A stretch of 64,000 nt of DNA from Streptomyces sp. 11x1 (GTDB lineage Bacteria; Actinomycetota; Actinomycetes; Streptomycetales; Streptomycetaceae): contig NZ_CP122458.1 in the NCBI RefSeq assembly GCF_032598905.1, positions 3,782,001-3,846,000 of the forward strand, read 5' to 3'. The notes below the pieces were generated by a model. It worked only from the letters and a program-made list of their open reading frames with translations, made no database searches and was not told where the DNA came from. The position numbers were made by a program, and so were the translations under genes. Positions 1 to 10,123 of the stretch are shown here, in pieces. Every line of letters starts with the position of its first letter. Positions within the stretch are counted from its first letter, which is position 1.

Positions 1-2
1 CT

Positions 3-1298
3 TCACGCGGCTCTCCTTGCCGACTGCTCGGGCTCCGCAGGCTGCCCGGAGCGATCGGTCTCATCGGACCGACCGGACCGCTCAGCATGCCTCTCGGCCC
101 GCTTCCGCCCGCCGCGCTCCCCGCGGCGGGACTTCTTGCGGGGCAGATAGACGAGCGCCTCGGTCCCCACGAAACGCAGGACGAACGTCGTCACCAGGGC
201 GAGCGCGGTCGCGGGCAGCGCGCCCATCCCGAACTCGCCCACGAACAGGGCGATCAGCGGGATACGCAGCACCAGGTCGGCGTTGGCGAGCAACGCGAAC
301 CGGCCGATGCGGTCCCACCCCTTGCGGTACTGGCGCCGCTCGCGGAAGCAGAGGTGCTCGATGAGGAGGAAGTTCCAGAGCACCCCGAGCTGGTTGGCGA
401 GGATCTCGGCGGGGACGTAGTGCATCCCGGCCGAGGTGAGGGCGTACAGGCCCGCGAGGTTCGGCAGGAAGCCGGTGACGCCGATCAGCCCGAAGACCAT
501 CATGCGGGCCAGCGGCGACGCGGTGCGCAGTCCGACGAGGTGGCGCAGGAACCTCAGGCCCTCCTGCGCGGTCGACTTGGACTCGCCGGCGTACCGGTCC
601 TGGAAGACGAAGGGCACCTCCGTGACCTGCCGGGGGCGGCTGCGCACGGCCAGTTCGAGGAGGATCTTGTAGCCGAGCGGCTGGAGGATGTCGGCGGTGA
701 CGGCGCTGCGGCGGATCGCGAAGAAGCCGCTCATCGGGTCGCTGATGCCGTGCAGCCGGCGCGGGAAGAGGGACTTGGTGAGCCAGGTCGCCCCGCGTGA
801 GACGGCCACCCGGTAGCTGCCCGCGAGTCCGGCGCGGCTGCCGCCCTTGATGTAGCGGGAGGCGACCACCAGACCCGCCGACGACCGCTCCCCGGTCGCC
901 ACCAGCTCCGGTACGAGGGACGGCGGGTGCTGCAGGTCGCCGTCCATGACGACGATCCAGTCGGAGGTGGCCGCCTTGATCCCCTCGACCACCGCGCCGC
1001 CGAGACCGCCGACGGGTTCGTCGCGGTGCAGCACGGTCACCGGGAACGGGCAGTCCTGCGCGGCCTTGTCGATCACCTCGGGGGTGTCGTCGGTGGAGTC
1101 GTCCACGAAGACGACCTCGCAGGGCAGCCGCCCGGGGACCGTCTCGGTGATCTGGTGCAGCAACTCCCGTACGTTGGCGGACTCGTTGAAGGTCGGTACG
1201 ACGATGGTGACGGCCCCGGGCTCGGGAACTTCGGCACCCCGCACGGCGGGATCGCCGAGTTCCCCGGGTGCGGTGGACTCGTAGCTTCCGCTGTTCAT
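3..1298 (-). CDS. GT2 (DPM1-like) glycosyltransferase fused to GtrA domain
   Basis: This 431-aa protein probably transfers a sugar from a nucleotide donor to a polyprenyl phosphate, or flips or uses that lipid-linked sugar. The N-terminal GT-A domain (about residues 30-240) shows VVPTFNES, the VDDS acidic motif near residue 65 and MDGDLQHPP around residue 118, all typical of dolichol-phosphate-mannose-synthase-like GT2 enzymes. From about residue 265 a hydrophobic block with four predicted membrane segments resembles GtrA. The tail is Arg/Glu-rich and low in complexity. The ATG overlaps the stop of the preceding glycosyltransferase by 4 nt (ATGA), so it is the third gene of a coupled operon. 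The family call is firm; the sugar and acceptor are unknown. Confidence 0.85.
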   Translation of the reverse strand: MNSGSYESTAPGELGDPAVRGAEVPEPGAVTIVVPTFNESANVRELLHQITETVPGRLPCEVVFVDDSTDDTPEVIDKAAQDCPFPVTVLHRDEPVGGLGGAVVEGIKAATSDWIVVMDGDLQHPPSLVPELVATGERSSAGLVVASRYIKGGSRAGLAGSYRVAVSRGATWLTKSLFPRRLHGISDPMSGFFAIRRSAVTADILQPLGYKILLELAVRSRPRQVTEVPFVFQDRYAGESKSTAQEGLRFLRHLVGLRTASPLARMMVFGLIGVTGFLPNLAGLYALTSAGMHYVPAEILANQLGVLWNFLLIEHLCFRERRQYRKGWDRIGRFALLANADLVLRIPLIALFVGEFGMGALPATALALVTTFVLRFVGTEALVYLPRKKSRRGERGGRKRAERHAERSGRSDETDRSGQPAEPEQSARRAA

Positions 1299-3043
1299 CG
1301 GTCGCCTCCAGCGGCCTCGGTCTCGCGGATGCGGTCGCCGTCGCCGGTGGCCTCGGTGCCATCCGTACGGTCGCCGCCGGTGTCGATCCTGCGGATCTCG
1401 ATCCGGTCCTCGCCGGTGCCGAAGGTGGCCACCGGGGTCGAGTTCTCCATCGCGCCCTTGACGTTGGGCAGGTCGACCGCGTCGCGCCGTACGGTCGGGG
1501 AGGCGACCACGTAGTCCAGGTCGCGCCAGCCGCGTGGCATCGTCTTCGTCACCGCCGGGTCGAGGTCGGCCTTGTAGAACCAGATGACGCCGAGGCCGGG
1601 CTCGTAGCCCTCGTGGACGAGGTCGAGCCAGAGCGCGTCGTCGACGAGGACGCGGGTGCCCGCCGGGTCCTCGATCTCACTGCCGAGCCACTTGGCGGCC
1701 TGCTGGTAGGGGGCGTTGGCGTTGAAGGTCATCGCGGTGTGGTTGCCGTCGTACCAGCGCGGGACGACGTACGCCGCCGCGGCGGCGGCCAGGGCGAGGG
1801 CCACACCGTGCCGTGCCCAGGTCAGGGCCCGCTTCTCGGTCGTGCTCCGCCACCGGCGCAGGACGCCGTGGGTGACGCTCGCCGTGCCGCCCGCGAGGAC
1901 GAGCGCGAGGAAGGGCAGCGCCTGGAGGACGTACATGGCGGGGAGGTAGCCGGGGCGCAGTGCCATTCCGGCGAGGATCGCGACGGCGAGCGCGGGACCG
2001 GCGAGGGCCCGCGCGGTCACCGACCAGCGCCAGGTGACCAGCAGGAGCAGGGCGCCCGCGAGTCCGCCGAGCGGCAGCACGCGGTCGTAGTACAGCCACG
2101 ACTGCAGGACGCCGTACGAGCCCGTGCCCTCGGTGAGGATGAAGCCGGAGCCGGGGCGGCTCATCTGGTAGACGATGCCGTCCCAGAGGGACACATGGCC
2201 GGCGCCGGGCAGCAACTCGCCCTTGAGCAGGGCGAACAGCGGGTACGAGATGCCGATCAGGGTGCAGGCGGTGACGGCGCCGGTGATGGCGAACTTCCGG
2301 GTGTCCCGGTGGCTGTGCCGCCACATGGTGAGCAGTACGGCCGGCAGGACGAGGAGCATCGTCTCCTTGGTGAGCACGGCCGCGGCCGCGGCGATGCCCG
2401 CACCGAAGTGGTGCCAGAGGTGACGGCTGGGCGAGGCGGCGAGGCAGAAGGCCAGCAGCGTCCACATGACCGCGATGTTGTCGAGGAAGATCTCCCGCTG
2501 GAGCACCACCGACAGCGGAGAGAGCCCGAAGAGGGCCATGCCGAGGCCGGCGGCCCAGCGGGGCAGCGAGAGGCGGCGGCCGAGGACGTAGACGAGGACG
2601 GCGCTGACCGCGCTGATCAGCAGCATGACCAGGCGCATCGAGCCGACGGTCATCGACTCGGGGGCGAGCTGGGCGGGAATCCAGGTCAGGACGGCGAGCT
2701 GGATCCAGCCGAGGGGCGGGTGGTCGTACCAGTAGGTGTAGTGGGCGAGGCCCCTGCCCTCCTGGACGGCCCAGGCCTGGGCGAGGTAGGTGCCCTCGTC
2801 GTCGCTGAGGGTCGGGTAGTCGGCGATGTTCCAGCCCTGCACGATCATGATCGCGACGAGGAGGAGACCGCAGAGGACCAGGTCGGGGGGCGAGTTCCGC
2901 AGGCGCTTCGGTGGTGTCCCGGGCGCGGGCGAAACGGGAGAGGAATCGTTTGTTCGACCTGTCGAACCGACTGTGGGCGCAGGTGTCCGCTGCGCGGGGA
3001 CCTTGACTTTCGTCTTGGCCGCCGCGGGAAGTGTGGAGGTCAC
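1295..3043 (-). CDS. GT39/ArnT-like integral membrane glycosyltransferase
   Basis: This 582-aa polytopic membrane protein resembles the PMT/ArnT (GT39/GT83, GT-C fold) family, which transfers sugars from polyprenyl-phosphate donors outside the membrane. After a Pro/Thr-rich cytoplasmic N-terminus and the first membrane helix comes LSDDEGTY (residues 80-86), with the acidic pair expected in the first extracytoplasmic loop, then the HPPLGW motif near residue 108. About ten further hydrophobic segments follow. The GTG at 3043 overlaps the upstream TGA by 4 nt, so it is preferred over a longer upstream frame reaching 3133. It is translationally coupled to both neighbours and probably uses a lipid-linked sugar made by the GT2-GtrA protein. 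Confidence 0.82.
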   Translation of the reverse strand: MTSTLPAAAKTKVKVPAQRTPAPTVGSTGRTNDSSPVSPAPGTPPKRLRNSPPDLVLCGLLLVAIMIVQGWNIADYPTLSDDEGTYLAQAWAVQEGRGLAHYTYWYDHPPLGWIQLAVLTWIPAQLAPESMTVGSMRLVMLLISAVSAVLVYVLGRRLSLPRWAAGLGMALFGLSPLSVVLQREIFLDNIAVMWTLLAFCLAASPSRHLWHHFGAGIAAAAAVLTKETMLLVLPAVLLTMWRHSHRDTRKFAITGAVTACTLIGISYPLFALLKGELLPGAGHVSLWDGIVYQMSRPGSGFILTEGTGSYGVLQSWLYYDRVLPLGGLAGALLLLVTWRWSVTARALAGPALAVAILAGMALRPGYLPAMYVLQALPFLALVLAGGTASVTHGVLRRWRSTTEKRALTWARHGVALALAAAAAAYVVPRWYDGNHTAMTFNANAPYQQAAKWLGSEIEDPAGTRVLVDDALWLDLVHEGYEPGLGVIWFYKADLDPAVTKTMPRGWRDLDYVVASPTVRRDAVDLPNVKGAMENSTPVATFGTGEDRIEIRRIDTGGDRTDGTEATGDGDRIRETEAAGGDR

Positions 3044-4302
3044 GCAGGAACGTCCTCTCGGTTCACGTTCGCGAGATGTGCGCCGACGTGACTGGTCAAC
3101 TCCCAGTCGTTGCGGCCTCGTTGCTCGCGCCACACCGCGCGTACGGCAGCGAAGGCGAGGAGCACCTGGTAGAAGGGGCCGCCCACGATGAGCTTGACGT
3201 AGTGGACGAACCGGACGCGCAGCCCGTACTGCTTGCCGAAGTCGTGCAGCCCGACGACCTCGAACACGAAGGTGACCAGGGCGGTCACGGCCGGCAGGAA
3301 GGTGATGAAGGCGACGCCCACGGGGACGTCGAGGAAGAGCGCGATGCCCACGTTGAGGGGGATGATCACCCCGGATACGGCCTGGAGATAGGGCGTCATC
3401 AGTGTGTAGCGGGCGAGCAACCGCTGCCGGAAGGAAGGCAGTTGGCGCCAGTCGCGCTTCCGGTAGACCTGGAGGAAGCCCTGGTTCCAGCGGGTTCGCT
3501 GCTTCATCAGGGACATCAGGCTGCCGGGGGTCTCCTCGCGGGTCACCATGTCGGAGTCGTAGGCGACGACGACCTTCTTGCCCACGCTGGAGAGCCGGAC
3601 GCCCAGGTCGCAGTCCTCGGCGAGGCAGTTGGGGTCCCAGCCGTCGGCCGCGCGCAGCACGTCGGTGCGGACGAAGACGGTGTTGCCGCCGAGCGGGATG
3701 AACCCTTTCTGCGCGTGCAGATGGAGGCGGGACCGGAACCAGAAGAAGTACTCCAGGCAGTTGCGCAGGCTGTACCAGCTGGAGTTGTAGTTGATGAGCT
3801 GCACCCCGCCCTGCACGACGTCCGCGCCGGTGGTGCGGAAGGCGTGGTCGACGTGGGACAACAGCTCCGGATGGACCTGGTCCTCGGCGTCGAAGACCCC
3901 GACGACATCACCGCGGCAGTGCGGCAATGCCGTGTTCATGGCCTTCGGCTTGTTCTTCTTCTCGTGGTGGTCGACCACCACGCGGACGCGCGGGTCGCGC
4001 CCCTCCGCGGCCCGGGCCACCGCGGTGGTCTCCGGGTCGTCGTGCCCGACGATCACGATGATCTCGAAGTCGTCGTGGCTGGATTCGAGCAGTCGTTGGA
4101 TGGTGTGGTCCAGTACGGCCTGTTCATGGCGCGCCGGCAGCAGCAGTGAGAACGACACATGTTCGTCGCCGTCCGGTCTACTGAAACGGGTGGAGGCGAG
4201 CACTTCGGGCGTTCGCCACGCGTGCATCTGCCACCACAAGGTGAAGGCCGCCATCCAGAACAGGACCAGCGAGACGACGGCAATGAAGACGGACGTCAGC
4301 AA
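3040..4302 (-). CDS. Processive-type membrane GT2 glycosyltransferase
   Basis: This 420-aa protein has one N-terminal membrane segment, a cytoplasmic GT2 catalytic domain and three to four C-terminal membrane segments. That is the layout of hyaluronan or poly-N-acetylglucosamine synthase-like enzymes. Visible motifs are LLPARHE (residues 54-60), the metal-binding DAED (138-141), LAEDCDLG carrying the catalytic acid (about 227-234) and QRTRW (268-272), which matches the Q(Q/R)xRW product-binding motif. It is the first gene of the three-glycosyltransferase operon. A processive polymer synthase is a reasonable inference; the product cannot be told from sequence alone. Confidence 0.83.
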   Translation of the reverse strand: MLTSVFIAVVSLVLFWMAAFTLWWQMHAWRTPEVLASTRFSRPDGDEHVSFSLLLPARHEQAVLDHTIQRLLESSHDDFEIIVIVGHDDPETTAVARAAEGRDPRVRVVVDHHEKKNKPKAMNTALPHCRGDVVGVFDAEDQVHPELLSHVDHAFRTTGADVVQGGVQLINYNSSWYSLRNCLEYFFWFRSRLHLHAQKGFIPLGGNTVFVRTDVLRAADGWDPNCLAEDCDLGVRLSSVGKKVVVAYDSDMVTREETPGSLMSLMKQRTRWNQGFLQVYRKRDWRQLPSFRQRLLARYTLMTPYLQAVSGVIIPLNVGIALFLDVPVGVAFITFLPAVTALVTFVFEVVGLHDFGKQYGLRVRFVHYVKLIVGGPFYQVLLAFAAVRAVWREQRGRNDWELTSHVGAHLANVNREDVPA

Positions 4303-4516
4303 GATAGATCCCCCCGGATCCCAATACCCCCTGTCGCGACAGGAGTTACTCCCGTCGCGTCACTGTGGAGAGACTAGGGGGAAACTGTGAACCCCGGGGA
4401 CCCTTCCGATAAAAAGCGTGTTTCCGTTCGGTAGAACACCTAATCGGACGTGTCCGCACACCTCGCGGTTTCCGGTCAGTTGTGCACCCTTGCTCCGCGC
4501 CCCTGACCGGCGACTT

Positions 4517-6565
4517 TCAGCCAGTCGGAGCCGTTCCGAGGGTCGAACGCAACCGGTCGACATCGGTCGTCGGAGCATCACATGTGAAGTTACGGCATAC
4601 ATAAGCGGTCGGTTCACCGCCGACCAGAGGACGGTCCGCCAGCAACGGCAGCTCGTCACTGTCCGTGGTCCCCACGGCCACCACCGCGCCCGGCGCGGTC
4701 CCCAGCAACGCCGCCCGGTGCAGCTCCTTGGTCCCCGGATGCCCCTCCGGTCCGACGACCGCCACCTCACGCGGCCCGTCGAGCAGGGCCTCCGCCGTGG
4801 CCAGCCCCCACCCGATGAACCGCGGCGCCCTCGGCCCCAGGGCCTTCACCACGCCCAACGCCCGTTCGGCGGCGGTCCGATGAGGCTCGGAACCGGTGTG
4901 CGCGGCATAGCTCAGCAGCGCACCCGCCGCCGCGCTCCACCCGGACGGCGTGGCGTTGTCGGTCGGATCCTGCGGCCGCCGGATCAGCTTCTCCGCGTCG
5001 GCGGCGGTGTCGAAGAGCGCCCCGGACTCCTCGTCGACGAACCGGACGAGCACATGGTCGAGCAGGAACCCGGCGAACTCCAGCCACACCCCCTCCCCCG
5101 TGACCGACGCCAGCGCCAGGAACCCCTCGGCGACGTCCGCGTAGTCCTCCAGCACCCCCGCGTTCGCCCCGACCTGCCCGTCCTTGCTGGTCCGCGCGAG
5201 CCGCGCGCGCTCGTCCAGATGCAGGCGTACGAGGAGGTCGGCGGCGGCGATGGCGGCGTCCACCAGGTCGGGGCGGTCGAAGTAGGCGCCGGTCTCGGCG
5301 AGCGCGGCGACGGCGAGGCCGTTCCAGGCGGCCACCACCTTGTCGTCGCGGCCGGGGGCGGGCCGGCCCGCACGCGCCGCATTCAGCCGATCCCTGACCG
5401 ACTCGATCCTTTCGGCATCGAACACGCCCTCGTGCTGCGGTAGTTGCAGGACGGACGCTCCCTCCTCGAACGTGCCCTCCTCCGTGACCCCGAAGTAGTG
5501 CGCGGCGAGCGCCGCGTCCTCCTCGCCGAGCACCTCGGTCAGCTGCTCGGGCGTCCAGACGTAGTACGCCCCCTCGACATGCTTGCCGGAACCGGTGCCG
5601 TCGTCGCTGTCGGCGTCCAGCGCCGAGGCGAATCCGCCCTCGTTCGTGCGCAGTTCGCGGACCATGAAGTCGGCCGTCTCCAGGGCGACGCGCCGGGCGA
5701 GCTCGGAACCGGTGGCCCGCCAAAGGTGGGCGTACACGCGGCACAGCAGGGCGTTGTCGTACAGCATCTTCTCGAAGTGCGGCACGACCCACTCACGGTC
5801 GACGGAGTACCGGGCGAAGCCGCCGCCGAGCTGGTCGTAGATACCGCCGCGGGCCATGCGCTCGCAGGTGTCCCGCGCCATCTGCAGCGCGCCCTCGGAG
5901 CCGGTGCGCGCGGCGTGCCGCAGCAGGAACTCGATCACCATCGAGGGCGGGAACTTGGGCGCCCTGCCGAAGCCGCCCCGCGCCGCGTCGTACTCCCGGG
6001 TGAGCCCCAGCAACGCCTGCGCCAACTCGTCCTCCCCGGGCGCGTCGACCGCCGCGAACTTCAGCTCCCGCCCCGCCAGGTCCCGCACGATCTTCCCGGC
6101 GACCTCGGTGACCTCGTCCCGCCGGTCGGCCCAGGCGGCTCGCACGCCTTCCAGGACCTGCCGGAAGGAGGGCATGCCGTGGCGGGGGGCGGGCGGGAAG
6201 TAGGTGCCGAAGTAGAAGGGCTCCTCCTCCGGCGTCAGGAACACGGTCATGGGCCAGCCGCCCTGCCCGGTCGCCGCCTGTACGGCCTCCATGTACACCG
6301 CGTCGACGTCCGGCCGCTCCTCCCGGTCGACCTTGACGTTCACGAAGTGCGCGTTCAGGTACTCGGCGGTCTCCCGGTCCTCGAAGGACTCGTGCGCCAT
6401 CACATGGCACCAGTGGCAGCTCGAGTACCCGACGCTGAGCAGCACCGGCACCCCCCGCCTGCGCGCCTCCTCGAACGCCTCGGCCGACCACGGCCACCAG
6501 TCGACCGGGTTGTCGGCGTGCTGGAGGAGGTAGGGAGAGGTCTCGTGGGCCAGTCGATTCGCCAT
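4517..6565 (-). CDS. DUF255 thioredoxin-domain protein (YyaL/SPATA20-like)
   Basis: This 682-aa protein begins with the family signature [21 protein letters not shown] and has a thioredoxin-like N-terminal domain with CHWCHVM at about residues 50-56. The remainder resembles the alpha/alpha six-barrel seen in N-acylglucosamine epimerase-type enzymes, with conserved stretches such as [10 protein letters not shown] and DNALLCRVY. Proteins of this family (YyaL, SPATA20) are widespread but have no settled function; a redox or epimerase-like role is only an inference. The ATG at 6565 puts the conserved start where the family begins; a short in-frame extension to 6577 is possible. It stands alone, and the upstream gap holds a repeat element. 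Confidence 0.85.
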   Translation of the reverse strand: MANRLAHETSPYLLQHADNPVDWWPWSAEAFEEARRRGVPVLLSVGYSSCHWCHVMAHESFEDRETAEYLNAHFVNVKVDREERPDVDAVYMEAVQAATGQGGWPMTVFLTPEEEPFYFGTYFPPAPRHGMPSFRQVLEGVRAAWADRRDEVTEVAGKIVRDLAGRELKFAAVDAPGEDELAQALLGLTREYDAARGGFGRAPKFPPSMVIEFLLRHAARTGSEGALQMARDTCERMARGGIYDQLGGGFARYSVDREWVVPHFEKMLYDNALLCRVYAHLWRATGSELARRVALETADFMVRELRTNEGGFASALDADSDDGTGSGKHVEGAYYVWTPEQLTEVLGEEDAALAAHYFGVTEEGTFEEGASVLQLPQHEGVFDAERIESVRDRLNAARAGRPAPGRDDKVVAAWNGLAVAALAETGAYFDRPDLVDAAIAAADLLVRLHLDERARLARTSKDGQVGANAGVLEDYADVAEGFLALASVTGEGVWLEFAGFLLDHVLVRFVDEESGALFDTAADAEKLIRRPQDPTDNATPSGWSAAAGALLSYAAHTGSEPHRTAAERALGVVKALGPRAPRFIGWGLATAEALLDGPREVAVVGPEGHPGTKELHRAALLGTAPGAVVAVGTTDSDELPLLADRPLVGGEPTAYVCRNFTCDAPTTDVDRLRSTLGTAPTG

Positions 6566-6823
6566 GGGCACCATCATTCCCCAGTACCCATGAATCGCGG
6601 CTCAGCACGGGCCGCGCCCCGTAAGGGGCGCGGGCTGTGTCGATGTGCGGTTCCGCCGCGTGGGCGCGAGCGACCACGCCCCACCCACGCCCGGCCGACA
6701 ACCCGACCTCCTACGGCGAATCCCCGTCCCCTGGCCCCCGCCCACGATCACGCCCTCTCGCCTACACGCACCGATCCCCGCACACTGGCCGGAGGCAACC
6801 GTCTCGGCGAAGGGGGAAGCGTG
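6566..6823. other. Divergent intergenic region with repeat element
   Basis: The gap between two divergently transcribed genes. A type B copy of the dispersed repeat described separately lies at 6625-6680. The last bases carry a strong Shine-Dalgarno-like run at 6811-6818 for the downstream NTPase gene. No clear -35/-10 pair was recognised. Confidence 0.5.
6625..6680. repeat. Dispersed intergenic repeat, type B
   Basis: Begins with GGGGCGCGGGCTGTG and continues with GCGGTTCCGCCGCGTGGGCG. It is closely matched by the copy at 54237-54300. The central part can form a GCGGttCCGC hairpin. The GGGGCGCGGG head is shared with the type A copies elsewhere in the window. Confidence 0.7.
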
Positions 6824-9800
6824 ATGCGGGACAGCCACCGGGGGGAGGCCGAACGGCTGTTGGTCCGGGCGGTCGAGGAGGAGGTCCGCAGATCGGGCGG
6901 CCGTACCGACGGAGTGGTCCTGCTCGGCCGCGCCCGCGCCTCCCTGGACTCGATGGCGCAGAACGCGGCCGAGGAGTACGAGACGTACACCCGCGCCCTG
7001 GACGAGTCCGAGGCCGGCCGCCCCACCTTCCGCCAGCGCTACGCGAAGGAGGGTTCCGGCACTCCCCTGCTGGTCGCGGCCGTCGCCGCCGGCGCGGCGG
7101 TCGTCGCCGACCTCTCCTTCGGCGTCGCCCCCGGCACCGCCGTGAGCACCGGCGTGATCGTCGGCATCGCGAGCGCCGTGGCCACGGTCCTGAAGGTCAC
7201 CGCCTCTCACCTCCCCGCCGCCCACCACCACGCGGGCACTCTGAGCCAGCCCGGCGGCCCCGAGCAGCTGCGGCTGCAGTGGCTGACGGCGCTGGAGGTG
7301 CGCGGGATACGCCCGTTCCTGGACCAGCAGCGCGTCCTCGCCGCGTCGACGGCGACGGCGAAGAAGACGGCGCCCCGGCTGCGCGGCGCCGACAAGAGCG
7401 CGGCGGCCCGGCGGCGCAACGTGCTGGAGCAGTCGTTCGCCCAACTCCCCGAGGCCGACGACCGGTTCGCGGGCCGCCGGGCGGAGATGGGGAAGATCCG
7501 CCAGTGGGTGCAGGCGGCCCGAGCGGAGACCGAGACCCGGCCGACCGTCGTCGTGCTGCACGGCGCGTCCGGCTCCGGCCGCACCGCCCTCGCCGTCCGC
7601 GCCGCCCATGAGCTGCGGGACTACTTCCGGGGCGCCTGTGTGGTCGATCTGCGTGCCGACAGCCCCCAGGAGCCGCCGCTGTCGACCCGGGACGCGCTGA
7701 TGCATCTGCTGAATCGTCTCGGCGCCCCCCGCGACCAGCTGCTCTTCCGTGAGCGGACCTCCCAGGACCAGCAGGTCAAACGGCTCAGCGAGCTGTACCA
7801 CCAGCATCTGACCACCGTGCCGGTGACCATCGTCCTGGACGACGCCTCCGACCCCGAGCAGGTCCGCGCCCTCGTCCCCGAGCGTTCCGACAGTCTCGTG
7901 CTGGTCACCGCCCGCTCCCCGCTCGCCCTGCCCGCCGACCTGCCCGCCTGGGTCCACCAGCTCCCCGTCGAGGCGCTCGACGCCGACGGCACGCACGAAC
8001 TGCTGAGCACGGCGGCCCAGGACGGCGCGGCGCTGTCGGCGGGAGCGAGCGCCGGAGCCGTCGCGGGAGCGAACGCGAGCGCGGGCACCGGCGCGGGGCC
8101 GTCCTCGGGGGTGCGCTCCGGCTCGTACGACACGGAGTCCGTCGCCCGGATCCGGCACCTGTGCGGCGGTCTGCCGCTCGCCCTGCGCATCGCCGGCTCG
8201 TCCCTCGGCCCGCGCACACCCGGCCAACTGGCCACGGACCTGGGCGCGTACGGCCCGGTCGAGCCGATCGAGCGGGCCCTCTGGCTCCGCTACACCGACC
8301 AGTCGGAGCTGTCCCGCAAGCTGCTGCGCCGCCTGGCGCTGGCGGGACGGGCGTCGCTGGGCGCGGCGGCGGCCGCCTCGCTCCTCGCCACCGACGAGAC
8401 GGAGGCGACCCGTCACCTCACGGCGCTCGCCCGCGCGGGCCTGATCGACCACGTGCACGGCAACCGCTACCGCCTGCACGACCTGGTCCGTGCCTTCGCC
8501 CACGCCCGCCTCCTCGACGAGGAGGAGCCGAGCGAGCGCACGGCCGCGCAGGAACGCCTCATCGTCACCTACGCGGATCTGGCCGACTCCGTCCTGCGCC
8601 TGGTCGACGGCAACATGTCGACCCGCTCGGACCGCTTCGGCCAGCACGGCTTCGTGTCGCTGGAGGAGGCGCTGCGCTGGCTGGACGACGAGACCAGCTT
8701 CATCACCTCCACGCTCCGGCACGCGGAGGGCGTGAACGAGGCGGCCGTGCTCAGTCTGCTGGGCGCCCTGTGCGACTACTGCCTGCTGCGCGGCGACCTC
8801 TACCGTCTCGGCGAGCTCAACGAGCTGGCCCAGTCCGTGGGGCAGGGGCTGCTGACCCGGTCCGTGCAGTGGCGTACGGGTATCGCGGCCCGTCAGCTGG
8901 GCGAGCTGGACAAGTCACGGACGACGCTGGCGTCGGTGGTCAACCTGTACATGGAGACCAACCACGACGCGGGCGCCGCCCGTGCCCTGTGCTCCCTGGG
9001 CATCACCCTGCACCACCAGGGCAATCTGACGGAGGCGGCGGAGAAGCTGCTGGAGGCCCTGCAGATGCAGTCGGCCCCCGAGCTGGCGGCGGACCGCGCG
9101 TGGACGATGCACGCCCTCGCGGCGGTGGAACGCGACCGCTCCCATCTGGCGGACTCGCTGGACCTGTTGACGCGGGCGCTGGTCCTGCACCGTCAGCAGG
9201 AGTCCCTGCACGGCGAGGGCTGGGCCTACTACCAGCTGGGCCAACTGCTGTTGCGTATGGGCGAGATACCGCGCGCGGAGACCGAACTGCGCACGGCGCT
9301 CGACCTGTTCGGCCGTACCCGAGACCCCCGGGGCGAGGCCTGGTCGATGACGCAGCTGGCCCGCGCCCGTCTCGTGGCCGGGGACCCCTCGGCGGCCGTC
9401 GACGGTCTGCGCCAGGCCGTCTCGCGCCACCGCGACAACGAGGACGCGCGCGGCGAGGCCTGGTCCGGCTACTACCTGGGGCAGGCCCTGGAGGAGACCG
9501 GCAACCTGGACCAGGCGGTCCGCGAGCTGGAGCGCTCCCGGACGATGTTCTCCCGGATGCGGGACGTGTACGGCCTGGCCTGTGCCCGTCACCACTCCGC
9601 CCGGGTCACCCGCGACCAGCGGGCCGTGCAGACCGGCTCGCTGCGCAACTCCGGCTTCGCCCGTCAGCTCCTGGTCGACGCGCGCGCCGACTTCCAGCGC
9701 ATCGGCGTCGCCCACGGCGAGGCCTGGACCTGCCTGGAACTGGCGGTCGTGGACGCGGGCAACACCCGCACCCCGCAGGCACTGGCCCTCTGCGAGGAGG

Positions 9801-10123
9801 CCACCCGTCTCTTCGCCTCCTACGGCGACCGCCGGGGCGAGGACTGGGCCCGCTTCCTCAAGTGCACCCTGCTGCCCTACGCGGCTCCCGGCGGCGTGGA
9901 GATCGGCACGGCCGTCGCCCAGGAGGACCTGGCCCATCTCTCGCGCACGGACCATCCCCTGCGCGACGAGAAACTCACCGAGTACATCGAGGCCTACCAG
10001 CTCCTCCTGGAGCGGGGCGTCAATCTGGAGAGCGGCTGGCGGGCCTGGACCCTCGGCATGGTGCCGAACCGCCATGCGCGCGAGGTGATGGGGGTGCCGG
10101 TGTCGGGCGTGGGGCACGGGTGA
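6824..10123 (+). CDS. STAND NTPase with membrane hairpin and C-terminal TPR repeats
   Basis: This 1099-aa protein looks like a signal-transduction NTPase of the STAND (NB-ARC/AfsR-like) class without an obvious DNA-binding domain. Residues 1-80 are polar. Residues about 82-122 hold two Ala/Gly/Val-rich helices likely to form a membrane hairpin. The P-loop HGASGSGRTALA lies near residue 245 and the Walker B-like TIVLDDASD near 335. A winged-helix-like segment follows an Ala/Gly/Ser-rich low-complexity insert (about 400-440). The last 450 residues are TPR-like repeats with recurring GEAWxxxxLG units. The start follows AGGGGGAA at 6811-6818; GTG at 6821 is equally possible. Function is unknown; the architecture suggests a ligand-gated oligomerising switch. 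Confidence 0.75.
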   Translation: MRDSHRGEAERLLVRAVEEEVRRSGGRTDGVVLLGRARASLDSMAQNAAEEYETYTRALDESEAGRPTFRQRYAKEGSGTPLLVAAVAAGAAVVADLSFGVAPGTAVSTGVIVGIASAVATVLKVTASHLPAAHHHAGTLSQPGGPEQLRLQWLTALEVRGIRPFLDQQRVLAASTATAKKTAPRLRGADKSAAARRRNVLEQSFAQLPEADDRFAGRRAEMGKIRQWVQAARAETETRPTVVVLHGASGSGRTALAVRAAHELRDYFRGACVVDLRADSPQEPPLSTRDALMHLLNRLGAPRDQLLFRERTSQDQQVKRLSELYHQHLTTVPVTIVLDDASDPEQVRALVPERSDSLVLVTARSPLALPADLPAWVHQLPVEALDADGTHELLSTAAQDGAALSAGASAGAVAGANASAGTGAGPSSGVRSGSYDTESVARIRHLCGGLPLALRIAGSSLGPRTPGQLATDLGAYGPVEPIERALWLRYTDQSELSRKLLRRLALAGRASLGAAAAASLLATDETEATRHLTALARAGLIDHVHGNRYRLHDLVRAFAHARLLDEEEPSERTAAQERLIVTYADLADSVLRLVDGNMSTRSDRFGQHGFVSLEEALRWLDDETSFITSTLRHAEGVNEAAVLSLLGALCDYCLLRGDLYRLGELNELAQSVGQGLLTRSVQWRTGIAARQLGELDKSRTTLASVVNLYMETNHDAGAARALCSLGITLHHQGNLTEAAEKLLEALQMQSAPELAADRAWTMHALAAVERDRSHLADSLDLLTRALVLHRQQESLHGEGWAYYQLGQLLLRMGEIPRAETELRTALDLFGRTRDPRGEAWSMTQLARARLVAGDPSAAVDGLRQAVSRHRDNEDARGEAWSGYYLGQALEETGNLDQAVRELERSRTMFSRMRDVYGLACARHHSARVTRDQRAVQTGSLRNSGFARQLLVDARADFQRIGVAHGEAWTCLELAVVDAGNTRTPQALALCEEATRLFASYGDRRGEDWARFLKCTLLPYAAPGGVEIGTAVAQEDLAHLSRTDHPLRDEKLTEYIEAYQLLLERGVNLESGWRAWTLGMVPNRHAREVMGVPVSGVGHG

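Noticed and set aside
1268..3091. 607-codon rightward frame over the GT39 gene
   Set aside because: Composition (Gly/Glu/Arg/Asp-rich, no motifs) is the usual shadow of a GC-rich gene on the other strand.
5444..6823. Long open frame upstream of and in frame with the STAND NTPase start
   Set aside because: It is antisense to the well-conserved DUF255 gene and reads as Arg/Val/Gly-rich mirror sequence. The real start has a strong ribosome-binding site at 6811-6818.
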